This document shows, piece by piece, positions 1 through 10,900 of a stretch of 64,000 nucleotides of DNA (within the stretch, counting starts at the first letter, position 1; each line of letters begins with the position of its first letter). A program made the position numbers and the translations under genes. The stretch covers positions 11,888,563-11,952,562 of the forward strand of contig LR990048.1 of NCBI GenBank assembly GCA_905147135.1. The letters run 5' to 3'. The stretch comes from Blastobasis lacticolella (Eukaryota; Arthropoda; Insecta; Lepidoptera; Blastobasidae). The notes beneath the pieces were generated by a model. The model was not told where the DNA came from, did not search any database, and was given only the letters and a program-made list of their open reading frames with translations.

Positions 1-1093
1 TCTTTGAAAATGGCAACTTCGCGCATGCGCAGTAGGTACGTTTGTTGAAAGCTGTAATACGTACCAACTTTTCTATTGTTTTGTTGAGCCGTTTGGGCGG
101 ATAAGTAATTAGTTTTTTGTTGTGTTTGTGTTGTGTTTTGTAGTAAAAGTGATTTAATTAGATTGATCAACAATAGACGAAGTAAAGTCCCTTGTGATGG
201 TTTAAAATGTGCACAAATTTTGATTTGCATGGAAAAGGTAAAGTTTTTAATCATTTCTCCGAAAATAACAAATTATTTCCTTATATGTATTCCTATTATA
301 CCTATTTCTCAGATTAGTAAATCGCTTATAAGACAATTTCATAGATCGGTGTACCAAACTCATTGAATTGTTGGTTGTCTCTCTTACAAGTTATATTGCT
401 GGTATAAAACTGAAGAGTGATAAGTGAGGATTGATCAGTAATGTGGCAAGGGGATGGATTTATTTTTAATAACCATAAAAACTACACAAACTTCATCTCT
501 CGGCTTGCCTTACTCTGAACCCCTAGGCACGCCACTGTAGTAGTGCTATCTGTAATCGTGAAAACCCTCATAACAGTTCACTCGCGATAAGAAAATAGTG
601 AGTCATCATTGTCCGCCGGCCTAAGCCCGCCCCTCGAGCATTCGGGTTGCAACAAATTAGAAAGTTAAGTTCACAGTGACCAGCTGACGACAGAAAATAA
701 TAAAAATGAACACCTCGCCCATTGTAACACAGCAATCACTAGACTCCCTGCTAAGCAAAGGGATATTCTTGAATTTATTTTTACTTTGAGACAATTAAGT
801 TTATTTTTATCCATTAATTTATTAATATACAAAAATAAGTTAAGTTTACTTAATCTTTTTTTAAATGTATTTTGTTTGTTGCGGACCTTCGAAAGTGACT
901 GGCAGACATTGGCACTTGATCGCGAAGAGTCGAAGAATCGGGGGATACCTTTGCCCAGCAGTGGGATAATTCTGGCTAATAAAATAAAGAAAATTGTTTG
1001 AACTTTCACTCCATTGTGAAAACATCTTTCGTCACTAATGTCCTAACACGAATGGGTTTCACAAAATAAACGTGCCACCTGCCTCTCCCTCAG
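1..1093. other. STRAP intron or upstream DNA, no gene recognised
   Basis: This stretch precedes the acceptor at 1091-1093 and is probably the last intron of the STRAP gene. I looked for WD40 coding sequence in it and saw none. The short reading frames here (for example 133-366) have no recognisable motif. The sequence is AT-rich apart from 600-640. Confidence 0.5.
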
Positions 1094-1287
1094 AATCGAA
1101 CAAGGGCCACTTCGGTCCCGTGCACTGCGTGCGGTGGTCGCCCGACGGGGAGTTGTACGCGACGGGTTCCGAAGACGGCACCGTACGGCTCTGGCAGGCG
1201 GTTCCCGGGAGAGTGTACGGGCTCTGGCGGCGCTCCGCCGGGGACCACGTGCTCGCCAACGGGTTCAAGGAGGTCGCCGCCAACTGA
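1094..1287 (+). CDS. STRAP: STRAP-like WD40 protein, last coding exon
   Basis: This exon encodes the C-terminal WD40 repeat of serine/threonine kinase receptor-associated protein, a cytoplasmic seven-blade propeller that works with the SMN complex and in TGF-beta signalling. The reading frame contains [19 protein letters not shown], then [12 protein letters not shown] and VYGLW, which match the conserved end of animal STRAP closely. A pyrimidine-rich tract ending in CAG at 1091-1093 supplies the acceptor, and the exon starts in phase with one base already used. After YGLW the protein ends with a short tail closing in GFKEVAAN and a stop at 1285-1287. That tail is shorter and different from the acidic vertebrate tail. 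Earlier exons must lie upstream, outside the window. The gene converges on the peroxidase gene, tail to tail. Confidence 0.75.
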
Positions 1288-1488
1288 CCGCCGGCTGGCA
1301 CGTACGGTGGGTGTCTCTCGATGCGTGTATAGCTGTATTGGTACAGGGAAGGTACGGGCTCTGGCGGCGCTCCGCCGGGGACCACGCGCTCGCCAACGGG
1401 TTCAAGGAGGTCGCCGCCAACGGACCGCCGGCTGGCACGTACGGTGGGTGTCACTCGATGCGTGTATGTAGCCGTGTTAGTACAGGAT
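1215..1488 (+). repeat. Tandem duplication of the STRAP tail (two units of about 137 bp)
   Basis: The sequence from 1215 (GTACGGGCTCTGG) through the end of the coding region and into the 3' UTR is repeated at 1352, a period of 137 bases. The copies are nearly identical. In the second copy the stop codon TGA has become CGG and the frame runs on for about 20 more codons. A third, more diverged copy lies at 1666-1780. Confidence 0.85.
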
Positions 1489-1665
1489 ACGGCCGCGCAT
1501 AGGGGCTCTGCAGTGGTACCGCCTATCTCGGATTGTTCGTCGCCATTTTGATACAATTGGGTTTAAACCAATCGCAGCAAGGCAGCTCTGGCTCTGGTTT
1601 GCTGCGAATGGTCAATACTCTATTGCATCAAATTGGCGGCGCCGGCGTACTATCGGAGATCGGCG

Positions 1666-1780
1666 GTACGGCAGCTGGCGGCGCGCCATGGGTTCAACGA
1701 GGTCGCCGCCAGCTGAACGCCTGCTGGCACGTACTGTGGGTGTCACTCGATACGTGTATGTAGCTGTATTAGTACGGATA
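1666..1780 (+). repeat. Third, diverged copy of the STRAP tail unit
   Basis: It matches the 137-bp unit in the segments GGTTCAACGAGGTCGCCGCC, TGCTGGCACGTACTGTGGGTG and the following GTATGTAGCTGTATTAGTACGG. It is separated from the first two units by about 180 bases of unrelated sequence. Confidence 0.75.
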
Positions 1781-1783
1781 CGT

Positions 1784-4368
1784 TTTACCCGGAAATTTAT
1801 AATTACTAAACGATTTCTGTGCCAATGTGTTCAGACAACCCTAGAGATGATAAAAAAAAGTCCCACTGGATCCCAGGTGGGACCGAAATATCCTGGAAGT
1901 ACTTGGATATCCCTTTAATGTAGGTTGTATGGTTACGAGATCATTTTGGCCACTGCAGTGCTGCCGCCGCTTGACCGAAATATTAACTTTACTTAGATTT
2001 AAAGTAAAACTTAAATATTAAGCTTAATATTACTTATTTGATGCGAAATTTCATGCTATTTAAATTGTTATCTGCCGTGGCACATCGCGTCGATATAAGT
2101 ATCAATTCGGTTTAATTAGGTACTTAAGGTTAGTGTTGTGCCAAGATCCTTTTTGGGTCGCTAAGTCAGCGCAGTAAGTGTTGTATCAAAGCGCAAAACC
2201 TCTACGGGCAAAAACATGCGTTGTATAGCCTCCAGGTATCGGAACTTCCGCATTGTGCGGCTCTCATTCAGTTTAAGCCTTACCAGTTTGACATAGGGTT
2301 GAGTTTGAAATGCACCTACAGTGAGGTTTGCCCACAGGATTCGGAGGAGCAGTGAGTGCAATCAAAATTGGCCGGGCGCCGCCCGCCGCGTGACCGGACT
2401 CGGGGATAAATCAAGACTAAACAAAATGTCAAACTTATTATATTTTGTGTTGTTTGTTTTTCGCAACACCTGTTTTTTATACTCAAACACAATGTATTTA
2501 TTGTAAAAAAAAGGAACTAAACAGACTTGATACTGCAACAAAATAAAAGGATTTGTAAATAGAGTTAATCTTTCTTTTCTTTTTTGTGGGTTTTCCAAAT
2601 GAAACAACGATTTAACGGATTCGTGATGTATTTTACGTATATTGTATCTTTTTCACTAGGTGAAATGTTTTCTTTTTATAAAACTAGAAAAATACGATCT
2701 ATTATAATTAAAATTATGCCGATTTATTTATTTACAATTATAATAATTTACACACACTAAATTCCTAGCACAACTAGGCAGTGAAAAATAGGCGCAGACG
2801 CCTGCAAGTGTTTTGTCTTGAATTTCGTTGTACTATGACGGTAACATTGAGTACGAAAGTAACACAGTATAAAATAGTATAAACATAGCACAACTTATGT
2901 TAATCTTATAGTATTTTGTCTCCACTTCGATCGATTAAAGCTAAAGATGGCCGTAAATGCTTATCAATTAATTAAATCAAAAAGAGTAACATTGGTAACG
3001 AACGATTGAGTTCCAGCGAACTGACGGCTACAGGTCAGATAAAGTTCAGTATTAAAATTAGGTTCGAAGCACCACAAATTTAATAAATTATCTTTACACT
3101 TAAATCAACTCGGCTTTAATTGAAACTAATCTGCTATCGAACTTTATTCACGTCCCTAGTAATCGATATGATTAAGTTTTTGGTCATTTATTATTATTGT
3201 TCTTCCCAGAGTATCATTTGCTATACAAATCTTAGGAGTATATTTTTATATTAATTTTACAAGTAATACACACTCAAACATAATATTCTGTCACATCGCA
3301 TAATTTACCATACTTACCTACCTTAGATATTATTGCATTAAGTATTATTTTCTTAATAACAAACGGTCACAATTATTATTGTGCAATACAGTAGAAGTCA
3401 GTAGAGTTGCCGAATAAAAAATCATTAAATTTGAATGAAGTGTAAAATTATGTAAAAAAATATCTAGTCTGTTTGACTCCACAATCTCATTGTAAAAAAT
3501 ATACTACGTATACTACAATGATCTTTTAATCGGTGACTCAGTACCTACTGCGTTTACAAAAACATCGATCTATTGAGTAACTTATACCTAAATTCGCAAT
3601 GCGAAGGACGACAAAATATGGTTACAACAGTAAATTCAGATATTGTCGTTTACACGATGAAGGTCTCAGCTGTATGTGATAGCTGTGCGTAACACTGTGT
3701 AGGCTCTTGTGGTAGTATGCCGGTGTGGGAGACATTCAATATCTACCGCGAGAACCTAAGTTGAGCGCTTCATCTAGTATAGATGAAGTCTACCTAACCC
3801 TAGCGCAAACTATCGTCGACACTATAGTATGAGATTAAATAAGATATCCATTGCGATATCTTGGAATACACGGTGGAGTCCACCATATCTGAATATAAGT
3901 TCGCGCTCGGGTAGACCACTGGATCGTCTAACACCTAAAGAATTCGCCCGGAGTCACATCAGTGATTATGCCAGTAGGCCTACCATGAGTATACATGCTG
4001 ATTTAGGACGTCACCACACTTGCTATCTGAAAAGTTATGTCTGGAGTTCCACGATGGACTATTTCTCAAAATTAAGGCTACCGCCGCATTGAGAGGTGGC
4101 TTGCTTGGCCTATCTAATCGCCTATCGCCTGGCGGGTAGCGAAGGCGCTATTACGAATGTTCTGGAACGTTCGTTTTACTTTACTACCATCTAGGCGACT
4201 AGCAAGGCTCTAGGCGTTAAGTGAGCCACATGTTAATGCGGTCGTGGCCTCAGAGTATACGAATGTGTTTATCGATTCTATCTATCTCATCTTACTAATG
4301 ACAGGTTAGATGGTACCCTGCAACATATGCCCTATATGATACAACTATAATACCGATTATAGTATTGT
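1784..4368. other. Intergenic region between convergent genes
   Basis: No coding exon is visible here. An AATAAA on the plus strand at 2542-2547 could end a long STRAP transcript, about 1.25 kb past its stop. A perfect small hairpin lies at 3768-3788 (9-bp arms, 3-base loop). The stretch 3700-4300 is more balanced in base composition than its surroundings and may be peroxidase 3' UTR or an old element; I cannot tell which. Confidence 0.4.
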
Positions 4369-4369
4369 T

Positions 4370-4625
4370 GACGACCTGAGTGGTTTAATTGGTTAACTAG
4401 TCTGCCACGCAGAGGTCCCGGGTTCGATTCCGGGTCAAGCAGAAATTGAAAAATGTAAATTTTAACTTCTGTTACGGGTCTGAACGTTTAAAGTATAAAA
4501 AGTATGTATTTATAAAAATGAAAGTACAAATGTAATTTATCAGTTATCTAGCACCCATAACACAAGCTTTGCTTTGGGGCTAGATGGGGTTGTGTGAATT
4601 TTCCAAGCACATTTATTTATTATGC
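4370..4625 (+). repeat. tRNA-derived SINE, family C, copy 1
   Basis: The head resembles a tRNA, with a B box in the form GGTTCGATTCC at about 4420-4432. It is followed by a body shared with copies at 47582 and 63038 (CTAGCACCCATAACACAAGC, then GGGGCTAGATGG and GTGTGAATTT), and it ends in an ATTTATTTATTA tail. The head does not fold as a proper tRNA with CCA processing, so this is a SINE and not a tRNA gene. Confidence 0.8.
4612..4621 (-). terminator. Candidate poly(A) signals of the peroxidase gene
   Basis: Read on the minus strand, the tail of the SINE supplies two overlapping AATAAA hexamers about 90-100 bases past the peroxidase stop codon at 4713-4715. The position is typical for an insect 3' end. 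No transcript evidence is available, and the true end could lie further down. Confidence 0.4.
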
Positions 4626-4712
4626 CATGAGGAAGTGGAAAATCCTTCGCACCCAAGCATGTAGACTCACAACTCAACCTAGGGCACTCACTTCACTCCG
4701 TCCATCCCGGAC

Positions 4713-4904
4713 TCACTTAGCAATAAACGGCGACAGGTCCGGGAATTTGAAGTTGAGTGGGGGCCGTCTGGGGGCGCGCGCGTGTGTAGGCGGCGCGGCG
4801 GCTCCGCACTGCGCGGTGCAGACATCGTCTCGGGCCACCGCGTCGCGGGGCCATTCGCGGAGAAGTTGCGCGCAGTCTGTTATGCGGAGGGATGCGCATT
4901 GGGC
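4713..4904 (-). CDS. Peroxidase exon 24: last coding exon
   Basis: It finishes the cysteine-rich tail ([15 protein letters not shown], then DDVCTAQCG), followed by a basic proline-rich stretch and the ending [13 protein letters not shown]. The stop TGA is at 4713-4715 on the minus strand. The exon is very GC-rich. Confidence 0.92.
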   Translation of the reverse strand, partial: AQCASLRITDCAQLLREWPRDAVARDDVCTAQCGAAAPPTHARAPRRPPLNFKFPDLSPFIAK

Positions 4905-7900
4905 CTGGGGGGTAAAAACTCTTTATTGCACACATATTGTAAGACAAAATACAAGAATCAGCCTAATATTCCTGTTAATCGTGCACTCTTGACAGTGGTC
5001 GTCGTCATGTGTCGGTCGAGTCCTGCCGCCGCCGACACGGCCTTATCGTTTTAAGCGGTCTCTTCCAGACAACCTTTGAGTTTATAAATATTTTGAATTT
5101 ATGTAAAGTATTCAAGAAGTTTGAATTTGTGTTAATAGAAAAACTATAACATAGAGTTCAATTTGATGAACAGAAACGAAACCTACGTTTGAATCCGAGA
5201 GACTCGGATCTTTTCGAATCCGTGATCGTATTTCAATCGTAGTCCTGAAACCAGTCCCTGATGACTACCACTACTCATCACACTATCGAAATAGACTCGA
5301 AAGCCAACTTACCCCTTCAACGGAGCATATGCAGGAGGTACAGGGCGAGGGGAAGGCGGACTCTCCCACCGCGACGGAGCGGCCCGCGATGAGGCAGCCC
5401 TGCGCCGAGCTCTCGCGCCACGCGGACAGGTCCACTTGAGGTAGCGACGCGCATGGCACGCGGGGGTTGCTGGGGGGTTAAATAAAAAAAAAATGTAATG
5501 TGTTTTCCATCTCACTGAATCCCTGGACGAATACGTTACGTGTTTTATTAAGTTAGCCGCTACATGAAAATGTGAATAACTGAAAGAATCCCTGGCAAAG
5601 GACATGTTTATCATCTGTCTAAAAAGTTATAAAAGAAAAACTCTATTAAAATGTGATAAAATTTAATACATTATATGATCCATTGCTTCCATCTCCTCAC
5701 AACAACACACTCACGTTCTAGGGAGTGTTGGTGGCTTAATGGTTAAAAATACCAACTTGTACCCCGAGGTCGCCGGAGGCCGGGCTCGAAACCCAGCGTC
5801 GCGATGTACTAATGACTTTTCTGAGTTATGTATATAAGTTGGACATTAACCGATGCTCTTACAGCGAGAAAAAGCATCGTTGTGAAACCTGTACATTCAG
5901 GCGTCTGAATGTGTAATCATGATCCTTTATGTTCAGGTTCCCCTGTTAACAGGGTCACGGAGATTTGATGGCAATAGCTCCACTGCAATTACCTGATTAG
6001 CCAGTCTCCGGTTTTACGCGCATCCATAGTGAAGCTAGCTCAGTTTATACTGGTGGTAGGCAGGTTGCTGCGCTACCTTCTGTACCCAGACCCTTAGATA
6101 CTCACAGGAAATTGCTGGGCAGGTCAAACGACGCGCGCTGGATATCGCTCGGCACGTCGAAGTTGTCGCAAAGCAGCTTGGACAGTGTCACCTTCCGGAT
6201 CTCCGCTAGTTGCTGCTCGGTGAACCGCGCGGCCGTGTTGTCGTTCTCGTACCTGGATTTTAACAGGCATTTATATAAGTTATACTATACTATACTATAA
6301 TTGGCTGCAGGTAGCCGCAAACAGAGAAGCGTAGAAGCTTAGAAAGGCCTACGTTCGAAGGGCTGATATGATGAGGATGATGACACTATACTTACTATGA
6401 GCACTCGCGTGGATACGAGCTGTTCAAAAATCGGCCCGCATAAGTTATGCTACTTCATCGTTCAGACGGAGACGGAGAAAACTGTATCCATACGTATTGA
6501 ATATATCGTAATGGACTTTACGTTGTGGTAATAAGGTTTAAATTGCCTTGCTACTAAACACGAGAGAAGTTTAGTACTTAACATGAACTTACCAGAACCG
6601 ATCGCACTTCCTCAGCTGACGGAACTGTATGGCGATGATGCAGGCGAAGGTGGGGCCCACGAGACCGCCCTGTAGAGGCCGCTCGCTCATACCGCCCGGG
6701 AACAGGTCAATATCGTCCACGGTTGGGTAAATGCGCTTTAGTCTGTGGAGTTGAAAAGTTGTTGAAGATTATTCATATCGTGAGGAAACGCAAAACGTAA
6801 AAGGGTGTGTGTGTTGTGGCCAGCTGTTCGCTTAGACCTTGTTCAGACGGCGAGTTTTGTGCGTGTGTTTTTATTCGGCCACAAAAATTTTGTTTTATTG
6901 ACCCAAACTTTGACTTTTCGAAGCGATAGTACTTACATATGCTCGTGTGTAAGTTATATGACTAAAAAAACCGGTCTGCCTCACTTTTTCTTTTGTGATT
7001 ACTTTAATACTGTAATATGGTTATTATAAATACATTTTGGCATATAGTATGCAACCGGACAGCAGGTATGAACAATAAGAATACAAAGACAGTTCAAACC
7101 TCACCTGGCAATAACTTCATCCGGTATCTCTCGAGCCAAATCGTCAAACGTGGTAGCCCTCTTGAGGTTGCACAGCGCCCTGTAGTTGTTATAGCTGGGA
7201 ATGCCGTGGTCTCTCGCCCGCTGTATGTTCAATGCGATCAGGTCGACTCCGGAGAAGGGTATCTTGCGGTCTTCGAACAGGTGGTTGGTGACTTCTCCAG
7301 TGATGAACTGGTCCAAGGTCTCCATGGGCGTGGATGAGACGCCGCGGATCAGCTCGTCGGCTAGTGCTGGGTGCTGCAAATGATTTTCGATCAGTTGTCT
7401 TACAGGAGCTCTCGCTTCAGCGATATACCTAAAGCTCCTTTTTCTCAAAACGGGATTAAGAAGTTACCACAGTAGATAATTAAAAACTTTAGTAAAGCAG
7501 TAAAGAAGCGGCAGCTTTTTATGCAAAGGTATTTTGAACACTGCGATCTCGAACCCGGCAGCCTCCCTGTAATCTCCAGATTACGGGCAAATCCCTCCAC
7601 TGATATTGAGGGGACTCAGGCGCTGTCCTAATTGGCAACGGTCGTGCGACGAGCGGAGGTCTCCTATTGGTCGGGCGACGTCCATCTTCCAAAACTCATA
7701 TTCATAGGCAGAACATGATCAGAATCATTAGATCAGTATTGCTAAGTATGATTTGTATCAAACCAAGTGTCCATCGATTCTATCTAACCAAAAATAAAAA
7801 TAATAATTATTGGCGATTTGTAGATTGTTTTGAGTATTCGGTCAGATGGCAGTCGCTCCACTGTAATTATCTGATCTGCCAAATCCTGGATCATGGTCAA

Positions 7901-10900
7901 GGCGGACCCCGGGCCTTCGTGTGCGAGACCACAATAGGGAAATTAACGCCAAGATGATTATTTTTTATTTTGTGATCAAAATTTGTGACCAATGGTTTGA
8001 ATTCATATCTGTTCTTTTGTATTGACGGATTGACGAGTACATTTTTCTGCGCGATTAGTGGTTTGTTTACATCGATGGTTTTTTATGCTACTCAGTGACA
8101 AACGAGCAGACAGCCCACCTGATGGTAAGTGGTATGTGTCGCCCATAACATCTACAAGTCATACATTTAGGTTGTATTGGCTTGAAACAAAATTCAGGTA
8201 ATAGGCAACTATTCACTCACGCTCATAAACATATCAGGCTTGAAGAAGCCGTCCCTCAGCAGGATGGGGGGCTCCACCGGCTGGTAGCTCGGCGAGAGCC
8301 TCGGGAGGTGCGGCCGCAGCAGCGAGTGGCCGAAGCGGAAGGCCGCGGCCGCGAACTCGGTCACGATCGCCGGATTGCAGGTGGGGGAGTACTCCTTGTA
8401 GTAGCCTGGGGGAGGTTCGTGTGTTAGGTTTTCCTAGTATTTAGTGGTCGAATGACGCGTGGTCATGCTAATAGACAAATAGGCGGGCCTGAAGGTAATT
8501 CAGTAATTCAAGGTACCCCGTAAGGTCACAGCAATATAGAGATGAGCTATATAAATATAATTTGTACTTAACTAGGTATTTGATATTGCACTTATTATTT
8601 AAGTATATGTTTATATTTATATTATATTATATCTAAGGCACATATTATTAAAATTATACACTTTGAGATCTTTTTATGTACTAATTATACGTAGGTATTC
8701 AAAGATGGCCGTGTGGTGTCCGGCAGAGTAGAATAGCACCAACCCCTTACACTCATGGGTGTCGTACAAGGCGACTAATGTTTTCGAGGCAAAAGATCTA
8801 AGCGCCTCCGTAGACTGGAAAATGGGCAGCAGCATTTTCCATTGTTATATTATAACACTGCGATCTCCAACCCGCCTGCCAAGCGTGGAGATTATGGCAA
8901 TAACCTCCCTTTTTGTGGGAGAGGCCCTAAGTCCTGCAGTGGACTGTTATAGGCTGTGATGATGATTCAAAGAACCTATATTCAAATTTTGTGTGGCGTA
9001 TAAAGATACTAAGTAAGTAAGGTAAGTGATCATATCTGCACATGGAGTTTAGCAACACCAACACCCGTAGCATGTCGCATGCGAAGTAGCGAGATAACTC
9101 TCAGCTACCTTTTTCGATTTGATTTGAGAGACAGGAACTTATAACTCGCACGACAAAGCCGTCGCGCAGGTAGGGGTATCACCATACGTTCTCCACGTCT
9201 AAAACCACCAGAGCAACGTGTACCGTTACGTTGCTTTGGTGGTAAATATGCAAATGATAGGCCCCTCTAACGCCAATGACACGGTATTTATTCACTCAGC
9301 ACTTAGTATTTCTATGAAATTGTATTACTTGTGTTAGAATGTATGTGGTCGCCTGAATATTTTTATGCTGAGGTTAAATCATATGTTTATAATTTGGATA
9401 CCTACACACACATACAAACTTCCATAGCCTTCAAACATTCTTCACTTACCTGAAGGCAGCAGCTTCAGCCCATACAAATTGACAGCGTTCCAAGACAGCA
9501 GTCGGGGCAGGAACTCGTTGTAGATGATGTGTGTGAACTCCGCGGCGAGGATGCGGCGGGTGTGCTCGAAGAGTAGTTCGGCGTCCCAGTGCGGGTTGAC
9601 GCCCCTCAGCCCTTCCACTATGCGGTTGTGCTCCCGCAGGAATATGGTGTGGATCGCCGTCAGGCCCGGCTGCTCGGAGGCGCGACCGTCACCTATGGAT
9701 GTCGTCAGGTTAGTATTGTATACAATTTTAATCAAAACCTCAAATGGTGGTGTCATATTAGTATTTTTTAACTAGTTAATCAAAATCTCAGATCAGGCGG
9801 TAAGTGAAGAATGAGGTTGCAGTCGAAGATTAACGAAGCCTGCCTAGACCTTGTCTTTCTCTCCTGGCCTAGGTCTTACACCGGATTATAGTGCTCTCGG
9901 GAAGCAAATACACGGGCATTGCATTCCATTGCATCAGAAATATCAAACCACGGGAATCGGGATGTTCGTGTAGATGTATAGCCTTCACTATTCCTTAGCA
10001 ATTTTAGTAATGTGTCTACAAAAATACATACCGGCAATAAAACAGAAGCCACTAGGCGCCTTGCACTCAGGATGACTGTCGGAGCGGGGCAGGAGGTCCC
10101 TGCCGTGCTGAGGGTGCTCTGTGGCATTCAAACGTCCATTGAACCCTCGCAGCTTGCGCACAATACAAGGGTTCTCGCCATATATCACTGACGCATCGAT
10201 GAATGCCGTATTCTGGTTCACTTGCTCGCGAGGACCTATAACGAAAAAAAATAAAGAATAAAAGATTTGAGCAGACTTACTCACCCAAATTCTAAGGGTT
10301 TCTTCATCAAGATATGCGAGATGGCGGCCCTGCCCAGTGGTGCGAAATCCACGTAAGCAGGATGAGTAGGATATAAAAAATACTCTTGAACACTGTTAAT
10401 TTTCTTTGGGTGTGTACTGATCCGATTTATGTATGCCGAGATGAGAAGGTGCCAAATTGGAAATAAATGCGATTGTTGGTTAATAAAAGTATCATGATCG
10501 GTATTGAACGTAGTACGGTCACTTAGCACTTAGAATTTACTCTCTGCCAATGTACTTAGACAATTGTTTGTGAATCCAGATGTTACTCACCCAACTGCTG
10601 CTGTCCCGGCAGACTCCTCATGAAAGGGAAGCACAGCCGCTCGCCCGAGGTGACATTCAGTTCGGGGTAGTAGTGGTCTCCGCGAGGTACCGGGAACGGA
10701 TTGCATTCCGGATGGACGGTGCGCGGCGCGTCGCACGACCGGCAGTCTGGGATGGACTCGTGGAAACCTGGGGAGAAAGATGGTTATTTATCTAGGTCGG
10801 TCGAAAAGCGCAGGGATGTTGAGGGTTTTTAATTCTGTTCAGGATATACCTATAAAAGTACTGACTAGGTATAAGGTAATATTTTAGTATAGATATGGAA

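Noticed and set aside
1059..1556. 165-residue minus-strand reading frame opposite STRAP
   Set aside because: It is the antisense shadow of the GC-rich STRAP exon and its tandem copies; it has no family motif.
4370..4445. tRNA-like sequence that could be called a tRNA gene
   Set aside because: It has a B box but no consistent cloverleaf, and the same head plus a shared non-tRNA body recurs at 47582 and 63038. It is a SINE head. The same applies to the heads at 5728, 30808 and 34140.
4594..5054. Plus-strand frames over the last peroxidase exon
   Set aside because: They are shadows of the GC-rich minus-strand exon, which has splice sites and family motifs.
8759..8959. 66-residue reading frame, repeated at 43956-44156
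   Set aside because: The two frames look like a conserved small protein, but they are simply repeat A read in one frame. Other copies of the repeat have broken frames.
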